From Lactarius indigo (Eukaryota > Basidiomycota > Agaricomycetes > Russulales > Russulaceae): a stretch of DNA of 64,000 bases. Made by a program: the position numbers and the translations under genes. The notes under the pieces were generated by a model. It made no database searches, was not told the origin of the DNA, and saw only the letters and a program-made list of their open reading frames with translations. Below are positions 50,715-63,044 of the stretch, piece after piece; positions within the stretch are counted from its first letter, which is position 1, and every line of letters starts with the position of its first letter. The DNA lies in the NCBI GenBank assembly GCA_025766275.1, contig JAFKAC010000011.1:868001-932000 (forward strand), written 5' to 3'.

Positions 50715-51711
50715 GGGCGAACTCTGGTGGGGACGGTCACAGAGAGCACCAGGGAAAAAAAATATCGAAGATGGTTGGTGAGGTTGGCCAGGGTCTCGCT
50801 CCGCAGTGAGTCCTGGATTGAGATAAATTTTGAAAGAAATATGCAAAGAAAGAAGAGGAGGAAAGAAGAGGAGGGGAAAGGGAGGAGGAAGAGGGAAGAC
50901 GAGAGGGGTGGCAGTCCAGTCGAGACGAGAATGTCAAGAGTTGTCAACGCAGCCCCGGGCCACAACCGACTGTAATCGCCCTCGGAATGCCCATCTCCCG
51001 GTCATTCACACTCAATATTGCCTCAATCGGCACTCTTCTTATCTACGGATCGTGACAACCCATACTCATCGCTCACACAAGATCGTGGGGAAGTAGCCAT
51101 GCCTTTCGTTACTCGTCCAGGGAGGCGCACAGGCGGGATACCCCACGAATCCCACCTCTGCCTCTATAGAAACCCAGGTCAATCTTCTTTCGTAGCTATG
51201 GTCCGCGGTTTATCCCACGATGCGACAGCGGGCTTTTCTGGGTAGGTTTCAAGTTACCGGTCTATCACCACACGCTAACAGTGGCCAACCCAACCGCTGC
51301 GGGTCCGTCCGTCGGATAGTCCAGTCCTCACAGACTATCCTGTATACTGTACTACAGTATTAACTGAGTTACCTTGAACACGCATTGGCTCTCACATCTA
51401 ATCTACCGAGCCGCCACGTGTTTTCTCCCCTGCTGCGTCCGCAGTGATGCCCTGGCTCCCCGGTCTGGTGACCATCTGATTGCGCGCAAAACCCTCTCAA
51501 CTATATGCTGTCTGTGGGAATACTCGGACTGTATACCTTCCCGCAGTAACCGAGACGGTCCTCAAAACCGTCTCATGTCACAGATTGCGTCATGTTCATA
51601 TTCTGGGCCTGGGCCAGCACAGGTACGCATCGTCGTTGTATCAGCTCTACCTTAACACCACTTTTGATGTATAACTGTGTTCTGCATCAGTCTCGTGGCT
51701 GGTACCGGCGC
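50715..51711. other. gap upstream of MSS4
   Basis: Contains the MSS4 leader (purine-rich on the plus strand at 50820-50920, therefore CT-rich on the gene strand). No other coding signal. Confidence 0.4.
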
Positions 51712-52243
51712 TTAAGAATGACATGTGCCACCACTCGACAGTCTCGAAACTGGAGCTGTGATACCTCCCATGGCAAACTGGAGAGCGATGTGAGCGGTAG
51801 GAATTTGAGAAAGTCGTCGTCGTGGTGCACACAAGCGCAAGGACGTACCCGAGAAAGACGCATATACAATAATTTTGCCACCGATCAGAAGGAAATCGAC
51901 GAGACCGATGACGAAAAACAACAATAAGGTGTGGAGCAGCACTGAGATCGTCTCCGCCGTATGCTCCGTTACGGCCGCCAACCGTGTGAGCGTGCCGCGT
52001 GCCGCACTCGTGCTCATCTGTGAGGTTTGTCGCTCTGGCCAACAGGTTGTTTCGCTACTTCGTCGAGGTATTGCACAGATTGCGTGTGTGATATTCAAGC
52101 CGAAGCGCAGGATACCAGCCCGGACAGACCAGGTTTGAACGGTATGAAGTGTCTAGAGTCGAAGGTAGGTGCAAAGGCGCACTGCTGTGACACCTAGTTA
52201 CTGTAAGCAAGATGACGAATTGCTCTCCGGGATCGGGCAACAA
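51712..52243 (-). pseudogene. DUF6535 fragment F
   Basis: On the minus strand, a fragment starts near a DPGEQ word (about 52235) that matches the SPDPGEQ block of copy C. Then HTAETISVLLHTLLLFFVIGLVDFLL matches the second TM block in pieces of one frame, and the sequence soon loses register. No leader exon or soluble modules were found, so this is a relic of the DUF6535 N-terminal domain, 34 kb from the A-D cluster and in the opposite orientation. Confidence 0.6.
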
Positions 52244-52933
52244 CTTGTCTCTCTAGATGACTAATGGCGAAACAGATTTGCTAGTGCAAAAAATAGAAGG
52301 GAAATAACCAAACCATGGGAAAGCGTACCCGAAATACGCACAAAAAAGAGGAGGTTCTACACCTTTGGACTCGGAGTCATCAGTCATCGAAGGGTTTCAA
52401 AGACGTAGCTTGCCATAGTTAGGAAATTTACTACGCGGGTCTCATGGTCGGCAGATACTACCAGACGGACTGCTACTATGCCAACTAGTACAATACTTGC
52501 TGTCAATGACTTAAGTCCGGTGTATATGTCGAGGACGGATGTGACAATCAATTGGGTGAGGGAACAATGTCCCTGGGGGGCGAGTGTTTGGGGTCTCCGG
52601 TCCCCATTATAATGTCCTTCTTGAGCGTTTGAGTCATGTCATGTAATGACGTCACTTTGTAACGTCGACACCTGCAGTGGTTAAGTGCAGTGAGGCTTGC
52701 ACCTTGCTATTCCCACCATGTCGATCTAGGTATCCATACCAATTCTTCAGGAACTACATTCTGGACGACCGAGGGATAGCCCTTGGGTTGACGACGCTCT
52801 GGTAGCCATTTGGCAGAATTTGATTGGGGATTTCAAACGACAAGGGGATTGACTTCCGAGTCTCCCAACTTTCGCTCCGCGCTTTGGTCAGTAACCAAAA
52901 AAATAGGTTCCCTAACTCATGACTTGACTGTCC
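52244..52933. other. gap, no gene recognised
   Basis: No coding signal. The 5' end of the RHS-type gene may extend into it, but a start codon and first exon could not be located. Confidence 0.35.
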
Positions 52934-54780
52934 ACAGCTCTATCCAGTCCCCGTGGAGCTAGAGGATACCATCAACAAAAGGGTAGAGGACAGCGTGTGT
53001 GACAAAGGGTGGGCAGTTACATGTTACACGACACAAAGATGGAGTGCCTTCTGGCTGGTGTGACTCGGAGAACATCCATATTTGCTTCCATATCAACCCA
53101 AGCTCAGGTGAGTGAAAACTGTAGAAATTATCCCGATTAGGTGTGACACCCTGCTGCGCCCCCGCCAGATGTGCGAGCTGCCGAGAAAACTGTACAAGAT
53201 TGTGGGGGAAAGAGCTTCAAGTCACACTGGAAGAGTTTTCCGATGACGAGGGAACCGTGTGGAAATATATGCCGAAGAAACATATCGACTCCCTGGCAAT
53301 AAGGGAGCTTGGGTACTCTGAAGGACGCGGTCCTTCTTTTTCGACAAGAATGCGACGTTGCTTTGGATTCGCTTGATAACAGTCATGACAGTGCAGGGGT
53401 AGTTGTTTGTGGTGGGGTTGTCGTAACCGGTCAACTAGGAGCCGGTATGTCTTCACTAATTATCGAACGATTGCCTACTCAATGCAAACCCAGGGAAAAC
53501 CTGTTTTCTGTATTACCTGCTGTTCTGCAAGTTAAGCAAAAAGACGCCCGTAGCACTCCAACTGTCTAGCTATATGCTTGTCTTTCGGGATGATGGCATC
53601 CATAGACGCCCCCTTGCGACAGATTTTTGATCAGTTCCTAAAAGGTACTTGGGCCCTTTCCGACTCTAATGATCAGGCCAAACGGCCTTGTAGTGCCTTT
53701 CTGAAGGCTTCCCATCTGGGGGTATGGATAGTTCAGACCAGCCCTCCATTGGAGGAGAGGTGGGAAACGTGGTCAAAGTACCATGATGTGGGTATGTTCG
53801 TAGTTGACCACTTTTCCATTAAGGAAATAACAGCTCTCGGGTTGGTCTAGCTTGGCTTTTATCAGTGTTTCTTACTCGCTGACCCTTTCTCCACAGAAAA
53901 GTACTCGATCTTGACGTTGGAAATATCCGGCGTCTTTACGAACAGTGGAGTCCTTCTGTGCGCACCTGCATACGGTTATCACTGAATCTTGGTGACGAAG
54001 TTTTGCATGAAGAGAATGTAACAGCACTCTGCGGCAGGGTTCATCAAGAGCGCATCTACAAGAGCGCATCTAAAACGCGTATGGCACGACACAATGAAGA
54101 TCTCCCACTTCCTTTTTTCCGTCCGACCAAGTAACTAAATTATGGTGGGGAGAGTACTCCGAGATACTGACATGACAGTCGGCCGAATCAAGACAATAAT
54201 CTCAGTATGCCGCTGCTGCTACCGAGGCCGAATATCGAGGCAAATGTTTCCACACAATAACGAGGGACGGAGGTTTCTGGCGTCTGAGTCCAGATATTCA
54301 AGAGATTTGTTCTTAGTTGGTCATCCGCTGGTCCGGACATGGTTCCTCTTGACTGCTGCCCTGCTGTACCTGGGCCACCTGACTGGCAGTGCGGGGAGGA
54401 AGCAGACGACTTATTTCAACAGCTTGACTACTTAAGGTGGAAGTGGCCAATTCCCATCAGTGTTTGTTGCCCACTACCCCAAACGCCCACTGCTGTCGGT
54501 GCCACCATTTTTACCGACGAGTTCATCGTTACGATTCAGCTTACGGTCTCTTACAGGTACAGTGTAAAGGGAACTAACCTTGCTGACATCGAGAAGTCCA
54601 TTCCACCCGGCGTTAAAGAAGGCCGCGATTGGTGCTACGTGTTCATCACGAGGTGACAACTGCGCATATTCCTTGCGAGATCAGACCTTGGAAGATCCCC
54701 ACAAAATATTCGTATCTTCTCCACTGTTTTCGACGTTTGCCGGTTGGACATAGCCGTCGAGAACATAAAGGCGTTTGAGG
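52934..54780 (+). pseudogene. RHS/crinkler-type P-loop NTPase gene with broken frame
   Basis: Recognised from a basidiomycete family of P-loop NTPases related to RHS/crinkler proteins. The order of blocks is kept: LYPVPVELEDTINKR (52934), ELQVTLEEFSDDEG, KDAVLLFRQECDVALDSLD, Walker A GQLGAGKT (split by the intron at about 53444-53492), YYLLFCKLSKKTPVALQ, TWALSDSN, GVWIVQTS, then SPSVRTCIRLSLNL and LPLPFFRPT. The C-terminal domain follows (FTDEFIVTIQLTVSY, CYVFIT, SLRDQTL, FSTVFDV). At least six frame changes occur. Several fit a doubled synonymous third base (53060/61, 53313/14, 53618/19, 54429/30, 54433/34, 54650/51), so the gene may be intact in the organism. The start codon was not found. 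Function in fungi is unknown; host-range or conflict roles are speculation. Confidence 0.65.
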
Positions 54781-57129
54781 AAAACAGGGTGAGTGGGTCT
54801 TGGCTGCACAGTATTGGCGGGCTGGGTTGCCAGTCGAGAACCGCTGACTTTCTTCTTTTTGAGATAGGCCGAATTGGAGTTGATGGCGCCCCAAGCTACG
54901 ACTGGGGTTGCGGCTTCATTAGAAAAACGAAACAGAAATGTTCTAGCACCAGGTCAGTGAATGGCGAAGAAATGTCAAGATTGTGGTTCGCGTGCTTCTT
55001 ATTGTCTGTAACTGGATAGTAGCGAATTAGCTTGGGCATTGGGTGCCGCTATTCAGCGCAGCTCTGGTACCTGGGGCCACGAACTTGATTCCACCAGACG
55101 AGGTTTGCGACCTGCACGCACTGCCGTCGGTATTCTCCACTGTATCCCCGACGTATACATAATCGGACTTCCCGAGGGCTATTTTTTCGATGTAAATTTG
55201 GTTTCTGCAGCCCATGTGCTCCTATGATGGCTAGCCGTACGCTTCCCGGCACGTGACAGCCACGCCAGATTCCCCCATGCCTTCAAAACGTGTCTCAGGC
55301 TCTGAATCTATGTCTTCGTCTCACCCAAACCGGACTAATGCGGTAGTAGTGATGCCCAAACGCTGCGCCCTACGGTGGTAAAACGGTGTCTACCTTCTCG
55401 CTCCTGGGCTCCTTGGACTCGGTTCCAACCTTCCGAAACTGCGTAATGGCGCCGCCATCTCTACCTTACTCTTTTCATCTCGGGAGTCAAAACCATAAAC
55501 CAAGTAGATAGTTATGTGGAGCGCTTGACTGTGCTGCCCCAGGCGCGTTACACCATTATTGGGACGAATCTGATCGCGGACGACTGGCTGGCTGTAATTA
55601 ATTCATAGGAGGGTACTAGGCACTACTATGATATCTCAATCTCCGTTCGGAGAGAAACGAGCAGTGATCGGAAGCTAGCAGGGCCCGGGTGAGTTCAGCT
55701 GCACGATTGGAATTCATTACCGGACTAAGCACTGCACCCTCCGCCGCCGCTGGTAGTGTGATCATCAAATGCCTGACCTGGTAACGGTGCTTTTTGTCGT
55801 GATCCACGCACGCAGCTCAGGGTTGGGCATAGTGCGGAGATTCAAATAAGCGCTGAGCGCTCAGACTCAACGAATGTGTTCGCGGATCACTTCCCCGAAT
55901 TGGCATAGAGAACAACACTTCGCCGCCGCCTTCATGACTGGGAGGGTCTTCATTCGCACTACAACGAATCGTTCCATCTCCTGTTCAACGCTGTCATCTT
56001 CAATTCCACTGCTTATTGGTGTAACCAACTTGGACATCCCCTGACCTCGACCTCCACAGACAACCCCTCATCACTTGCAGGGCTCCTCTCGGGCTACTGG
56101 TGGCGCCCACACGTGTTGCGGCGGGTAATAATACTATAAGTAGAGGCAAGTCACAAATGATCCTCTCCTATATTGTAGCAAAGATGACTATCCTCATGCA
56201 CATGACTACATCACACGTACTGCCCGCACACCCGAGTCTACCTGAGTCGGTCTCGTGGTCGGTCAATCGATTCAGTAATCTACGCTGTAATCTCCGCTCC
56301 CGGGCAGTTTCCGGCATAAATGACACTTCTGGGCCCATTTCCTCTCACCGTGCTCTCGCGTTGGTTATCTTGACCTATTCTTGTAACCCACGAACCAGGG
56401 TAGCCCGGGCTTCGAAAACACTGTCGTAATGTCTCGTCATTCCCACAGTATCACCTTCTTGGGCCCTCGTCGCCTTGGTACGGCTATGTGAGCGTTACGT
56501 ACGGCTTTTGGTCAGCACATCATTCGCAGGCGGTGAATTGCTATTCGGGTATCAGCCACTGTCGGCCGCACTGGCAGGGTCGGGTATTACAATTGACAGT
56601 GCTGACATTTCAGGAGGTTTATAAGCAGGCAGCAGCAACTACAGTAATTATTTTTGGACGCGCAAGTTGATACAGGACTAAGGTACAGAACGTCGTCTTG
56701 GCGGTCCCTCTTTTGACACGAAATGGGGACGAGAAGTGTAGTCTCTTGGTAGGGCAACATTCCCGCGGACAGACTTCTCTACCTACGTCCACCCCGAAGG
56801 CACCACCGTTGACACCATCTGTCGTTGCGTACGCTACGTTTTCGAGACTCACGATTGTCACAAATCGTTTCGAAAACGAGGGGCATGCATCGTTGCTGTA
56901 ACGTTACTTGTATATTATATCGATTCGATTTCCGTTTGGGAGAAGTCGGAGAGTGGGTCAGCAGAAAAGACCACTTTGAAGAGATCAGCTAGTCACTGGC
57001 AAGGACGCCTGACCCATCTCCCGTCGATGTTTATTGTGCGCCGGGTGTCTACCAGACTCTCACTCGTAACAGCGTAGCTATTCAGCGGACACTGAGCAGC
57101 AGCGCTTGCTAGATACGCAGTGAGTGGTC

Positions 57130-58220
57130 CAGCACGCTTTAAATCGAGAGATGTCATGGGAGCGCGTTGGGCTACATCGAGTATTTGAGCCGATAGATTT
57201 TTTTCGGAGTTGGAGCATATTACTATAAGTCAAGGCCGATGACATGGATGACTGAAACTATTCGAACCTTGAGGCCAGTCATTACTGCGGCGAATTCCCT
57301 TTCCCTTGGCCCGGGAGACCTCCAGTGGCAATCCCACTGCTTTTTTTATCCATTTGTATTCTGGGGTACATAACAGAGTTACAGACCTGTCGTAGCGTAG
57401 GAGGTGCCCCCGAGTCGTACGTAAATCACTGAAGCTCAGAGAAATGTTGAAGAAGGGGCTACCACATGGAAGCCAGTATACAGTCACAACGAGGCAGAGA
57501 TTAATATAGGCGGTAATTAACCACACGTTAGACAGTCACACGGAAATGAGACCAAAGAGGAAACCAAACCTCAGTGTACACCTTAACTAGTCGGGTTCGG
57601 GAGGCACGTTGGGGGGGGGGGGGGGGAACGGGTTCCCAATCCCACTTCTTCCAGATGCAGGGATTTCAGGCTGCTACTGCCGTTGCTTGTGCTCTTAATC
57701 CTTTATCCTCCTGAAGCAACGGGGCAATTGAATTCGATAGTATTTGATTCAAGTTCTTGATTGCCAGTGGATTCGGAGTTGCAGCCGCCGAGTCAGGGGC
57801 ATTCGGGCCGGCAGGACCGCAACGGATAATTGCCTACGAAAAATATTTTCTTCTTACTTCATATAGCTTCATAGCTCACGTAGAAAGACCTCAGCATTTT
57901 CTCCCAAACTGCTAAGTCGCGCATTCTCGCGCTCATACACACGGTCGCGTTGACATAATTATTGTTCCCCTTTGTCAATGACCTTAGTTGGCCCGGGTTC
58001 GCAAATCCACTCTGCTCTACCGCAAACTGCACGTGACCGCTGGCCTGCACTCAGAGTTCTGTTCGTGGCGCCGTGGGAACCTTCTTGACTTAGTTTCCTT
58101 TATTATTTACTTACGCCTATTTTATTGCTTCTATCCAGGTGAATATGAATTGCCGTTCGTACACGCGCTCTCGCCCCCCGAGTTTATGGTAAGGTTTATG
58201 GCATCTATGACGTATCTACT
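57130..58220 (+). repeat. P450 upstream duplication, copy 1
   Basis: Words in the same order recur at 63045-63725: TCGAGTATTTGA, GTCAAGGCCGATG, GTTGCTTGTGCTCTTA, GGGGCAA, CTCTGCTCTACC, CACTCAGAGTT, TTTACTTAC, CATCCAGGTGAA-like and CGAGTTTATGG-like. The copies are diverged with many small gaps. This marks a tandem duplication that includes the P450 promoter and gene. Confidence 0.7.
57611..57626 (+). repeat. poly-G tract (16 G)
   Basis: An uninterrupted run of 16 G immediately after a copy of the dispersed 20-bp GC-rich word. Confidence 0.9.
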
Positions 58221-58224
58221 GTGT

Positions 58225-58775
58225 GACTGGTGCTTACGGATTTAGACGGACTACGCCCGATGGCACAGCGGGACATAGTGCCTAGTCTCTGTGCGAGAAG
58301 GGCACTCGGGCTGTCTATCCCACATGGGGTATCCGTCAACCACCCGCTTCCGAGGATAAGGGTCAGTGCAGTATGCCCAGAGGCAGGCAAAGAGGGCCAG
58401 GGGTCAGTAGCGGTTTCGAGCCTGCGAAAGCTCTCGTCAGAGGGCTACCGCTGCCCCGACTCATCCTTCCGAGACCATTTAGGATGCTTACCAGTCCCGA
58501 GACTCGGACTGGTTGCGTGGGGGGGTGGAAGCACGGGTGGGGAGGGGGGAAGGTTTCCCGCTCAGCCATTATAGTCCGTGTCCCTGGCAGCACAATCACC
58601 TTTCGGGCGCCAGTTGCACTTCCCTGGCCCTATGTCATCCCCGCGGCAAAACCAATCGCCGCGGGACCCTTCTGCCATCCCTTGAAAAGATTAGCCGAAG
58701 CGGCAGAGATAAGTTAACTTACTGTATTCGCCGTGGGCCCGTGGAGTGTGACCTACGAACTCCTTATAGCCTCAC
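58225..58775. other. about 0.55 kb present only in P450 copy 1
   Basis: Flanks align with copy 2 on both sides (near 58220 with 63735, and near 58785 with 63755), but this block has no counterpart there. It is either an insertion in copy 1 or a deletion in copy 2. A 5-bp TGTGA/TCACA inverted pair sits near the two edges, and no transposase is encoded, so a small non-autonomous element is possible but unproven. Confidence 0.45.
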
Positions 58776-58933
58776 AAACCTCAGGAATGTCCTTCAGGCG
58801 CCAGAGTCGATGCTTATTGATTATATAGGCGCGTATGGGTAGGTCAACTCAGATTCCTTCTATTTTCCTTCCCACCCTCCCCCGAGTCCTCTCACTACTC
58901 CCATTCCGAATCAGCCCGCTTTCACAGACCATT

Positions 58934-61476
58934 ATGCACTCAGTTCTACTTGTCCTCCTTTCAATTTTCGGTCTATATCTACTCCAGACCCTACTGGAAT
59001 TCTGGAAGGCTATCCAAAGCGTTGGGTACGTACCTCTACTACCTAGAAATGACGTGACCGAGAAGTACCCTGGCAGACACCTCCCAGGTCCTCGCCTCCT
59101 TCTCAATCCGATGTGGTTTCTGGGACAGATTATCAGGCGCGCACTGCCACCGATTCGTTATGTAAGTCGAGGACCTTCGTGGATGATGAAGGGGGGGTAT
59201 CAAGGTAGGCCATGTCGCTAGTGCAAGGAATGACTACGCAAGTCATGACCTCACGTAGATTTCACCGCTGCTGGAAAGGACGCCTTTGCTCTGGTGAGTT
59301 TACCACAGTCTATGTGTGGAGGGACGCAAGTTAATGGTTTGCCAGGCCAGCGTGCTTCCCACGCCAAAGACCATCATTTTCCTTGCGGACGCTGCGGCTA
59401 TCAAAGTAAGTGGTACTGCACCCCCGAACTGGGTGCACCTGATCTTTGGTTCGTCGTTTACAGGAGGTGACAACTGCTCGTGCCAGATTTCCCAAACCTG
59501 TCCACCTATATTCGGTGGTGAAGGTTTTTGGAGGCAACATCGTGGCCTCAGAAGGCGAAGAATGGAAAAGGTATCGAACTATCACCGCTCCGGCTTTCTC
59601 GGAGGTATGTGACAGGCTGTCGAAGTCAAAGTTCTCTCAATACGATCTCTAGAGAAATACTCGGCTGGTGTGGGACGAAACTTCCCGCATCGTGTTGGAC
59701 TTGTTCGACAATGTCTGGGGAGACAATCCCGAAATCGTGTTGGACCACTGCATAGATATCACTCTTCCGGTACGCCAAGGGTTGTTCTCCCGCACAATGT
59801 TTTCGACGTCTCCGTCAGATCGCTCTTTTTGTCATCGGAGCTGCAGGTAGTCTATACTTTGTTCGATCCTTACATTCTCACGCTAAAGGGTTCTAGGGTT
59901 CGGCCGTCGGGTCACATGGACCTCAGACTTGATTGTTCCTCCTGGCCACCAGATGACTTTTAAGGATGCGCTTCACATCTTATCTGCTAATCTGGGTCTA
60001 AAAATCGTTCTTCCTAACTGGGCAACGAACATAACTGCGCACACAAGGAAGGTCAACCTGGCATTCAACGAGCTGAAGGTGCCTGTTCCAACTGGGTATA
60101 TGCTGTGCCCTCCACGGCTGACACTTCGGACAGCAATATATGGCAGAAATGGTAGATGCCCGAAGAAGCGTGGGCGTGGAGACAAGGGCGGAGCGTCACG
60201 ATCTGTTTAGTGGACTTCTAGACGCGGCACACGATAATCCAGATGGTAGCGTGGCGATAACTGAGCAAGAGCTCATGGGTAAGTGCACATTGTCATTCCG
60301 TAGTCGCTTGTGAAAAGAGATCTCACTCGCCATACAAGGGAATACGTTCATCTTCCTTCTCGCTGGACACGAGGTATTTCCACCCCATTCCGTCAGTGGT
60401 GCAATTTGAACCGTCCTTTACTGTAGACGACAGCCCATACACTTTGCTTCACGTTCGCTTTACTGGCACTTTATCCCGATGAGCAAGAGTGCTTGTATCA
60501 GCAAATCAAGGGCATAATGGCCGACCTAGATGGGATGCCTGTAGGATCTATTAGATCATGTCTCAAGCTCACGGAAGAGCTGATCCCCCACAGACGTACG
60601 AAGACATGAACCGATTCACGCTCTCTTTGGCGTGAGTTCATTAATTGCATACGAGGATACGAGTTCTCATTTTCTGGGGCTTGAAGGGTTTTATATGAAA
60701 CGCTCAGGATGTTGTGAGTGCATATTTCGATTAGGATCCCGAGCGAAACTGACTGCGTGGCTCAGCCCACCAGTGTGTCTAATGAGTCAGGTGGCGGTTC
60801 TGACCCAACGATGTCCATATAATCTTAGGTGTCGGTAATCGCCAAATATGCTGTGGAAGATACCAGCTTGACGGTAGGTAATGCCGACGGCGGAAAGACG
60901 ACATTCCCTGTCCCTTCGGGAACAGATGTACATTTTCACGTGCCTGCTTTGCACTATAACCGTATGTCGAGCCTCCTTCTATCTCGAGGACCGGTCCTTA
61001 CTGGAGCCCCACAGCGAAGTATTGGAAGGACCCCTACACATTTCGACCTGAGAGGTTCCTTGGGGAGTGGCCAAGGGACGCCTTCTTGCCGTTCAGCGCT
61101 GGTATGTTTGGTCCTATCATGGTAGCTGGCCGTGCAACTTGAACTTGAATTTGTTGTAGGTGCCCGGGCATGCCTCGGGAGACGGTGCGAGCAGACTTAG
61201 TCGTTCAAGATATCGGAGATACTCATGCGTTTTTTTTTTCAGATTCTTCGAAACTGAAAGTATAGCCGTCATCACGATGACGGTGATGAGATATAGCGTG
61301 GAGATTAAGGAAGAGCCCGAGTTCATCGGTGAGACATTCGAACAACGCTTTGCACGTGTAACGGCCTCGGAGAACATCTTGACCAATACGTACGTATTCT
61401 CCCTACCTCCTATCTTCCACGATCTGAGTTTTCTTCCAGTCCCACCCGCGTGCCGCTGGTATTCAAGAGGCGATAA
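58934..61476 (+). CDS. cytochrome P450 monooxygenase
   Basis: Nineteen exons: 58934-59025, 59077-59204, 59259-59293, 59346-59405, 59464-59604, 59653-59769, 59819-59846, 59897-60078, 60134-60278, 60339-60373, 60427-60540, 60594-60631, 60687-60713, 60766-60772, 60829-60961, 61015-61101, 61160-61184, 61243-61389, 61440-61476. They total 1578 nt, 525 residues, typical for a microsomal P450. An N-terminal anchor (LLVLLSIFGLYLLQTLL) is followed by the I-helix motif AGHETT, the K-helix ExxR (YETLR), PERF, and the heme loop FLPFSAGARACLG, whose Cys ligand is present. The end is PLVFKRR. The family is a large basidiomycete class of ER-bound oxidoreductases, and the substrate is unknown. Exon 14 is only 7 nt and encodes the PP after RMF. 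A second copy begins at 63887. Confidence 0.9.
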
Positions 61477-62913
61477 CTACCCGAATCATCCCTGTCGTTT
61501 CATCGGCCCCCGTTTTCATTACTCTTAGGGTGAAACTGTGGCGTGCGGATCGCGATCATTATCACGGTTTGTTAAAGAGAATCAAACTCCGTGTGCTTTT
61601 GGAAAGAGGGTGTGAGCGTATGCAATGTGGAACGCGCATCGACCTCTTCTTCAGCACCCCGTTTGACTGGTCCGTCCTCATATATGATGAATGTCGTGCG
61701 GAGGAAGGACATAGATTATCTTATGCACACCAAGAGCCCGAGAATTGCAGGACTGTTCATTGGGCGTCGTGCTACTACTGATTGCGGGCAAAGAAAGTGT
61801 CCCTAGTAAGATTCTTCCATGCATCGACCACCATACGTTCATGCCGTAAGGGGCAGCACCTCGTGGTTTCTCTGCCAACAGTTCCTTCCATACGCTTTGG
61901 ACTTGCTGGCACACACGAAGTAGCTGCGCGATGTCATGGAGGACCGAAAAATATGAGCGATCACGTGGCCAATATAATCCCTAAGTTCGCATGGATGGAC
62001 CCGTGATGTCATAAAGGTTCACCTCGTCCAGCTAGCCGCCGAGGCGTCGGCTCAAAGTCGCCTACCTAGCTCAGGCTTCTTAGCAATCTTGATTAATTAG
62101 AGAAAGGGTCGAGACTTCGTGACTAGTAAGTTACTTGTGAAACACATCTTGCACAAATATCCGGCTCGTAACGTAGATTGCAAGACTTCCTTGGAGAGTC
62201 GTCAAACCTGACTGGAATACCTCCGCACTATGGACAACATGAATCGTCATCTCCCAGTTCAACCGGTTGCGCCAAGACTTGCGTAGAAAACCTCTTTCAT
62301 GGACACACTCGTAATTCTCGTGGGTGCAGGATGGGTGATAGCCTCTAATTCAAAAGAAAAAGAAAAGAGGAAAACGGCGACACAGCCATCCACAGGAGTG
62401 CTTTTGAAGAGGGAGCTTCTGAACTCGTCCGACGTTTCGACGCTGGGCACAAAATGAAGACCATCTCCGCGGGTTACTATAGCCGACCGTGACAACTTGA
62501 AACTTGAAAGCTTGAAACATCGTAGGATCTCCGAGGCTATCGTATTCATATTTCCTGCTAACTTACAAACGTGACAAAGTGTGATAATTATAAGAAAGTA
62601 CGGGCTCGCGTTCACTGGCATCCAGTCCACCTCGTTATTACTTGAATTTGTCATACGCCTACACGGTCCCGACATCCGTGTCGTAGGTATGGGTCTCGAG
62701 GTGTGCTTAAAGACTGACGAACGCGAGACTCCCTCTTCTATGGTCCTCAATGATCATAGGCGTTCTTGTCTCCACCAACTCGCCTTCCCAAATTCAAGAG
62801 TATCGCTTTCTTGACGCTTTCAATCGGAATACAGACAGCCGGGATCGGAGGAGCGCACAGAGGATCGAGGAATGAGCTCAGAGTTGGACATAGTACGGAG
62901 ATTCAATAAGCAT

Positions 62914-62952
62914 CAGCGCTCAGGCCTCAGGCTGTATCCGGCCTGAACGCTG
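62914..62952. repeat. imperfect hairpin in the upstream duplication
   Basis: Arms 62914-62926 and 62940-62952 pair at 12 of 13 positions around a 13-nt loop. The GCGCTCAG/CTGAGCGC words recur nearby, and in the related sequence near 55845-55860. Possibly a relic of a small inverted-repeat element. Confidence 0.55.
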
Positions 62953-63044
62953 AGCGCTGAGCGGTCTCAAGCTAGCACGCTTAAATCAAGACACGGGAAC
63001 TACACCGGATGAGACACTCAGAGGATCGAGAAATATCTTGATAT

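Larger units (their letters stand above)
54781..58933. other. 4.1-kb gap with repeats, upstream of the P450
   Basis: No gene was recognised. Short plus-strand runs with coding-like composition (55480-55610 and 56430-56490) lack a partner exon. From about 55810, and again from about 57130, sequence recurs at 62877-63886. A 16-G run is at 57611-57626, directly after the 20-bp dispersed word (57591-57610). Confidence 0.4.

Noticed and set aside
56430..56490. Plus-strand SRHSHSITFLGPRRLGTAM, resembling a Rossmann GxxxxG start
   Set aside because: Only about 20 residues before a possible donor, with no convincing downstream domain.
62259..62750. 163-codon minus-strand frame between the P450 copies
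   Set aside because: No domain, signal peptide or splice partner recognised. Probably chance.
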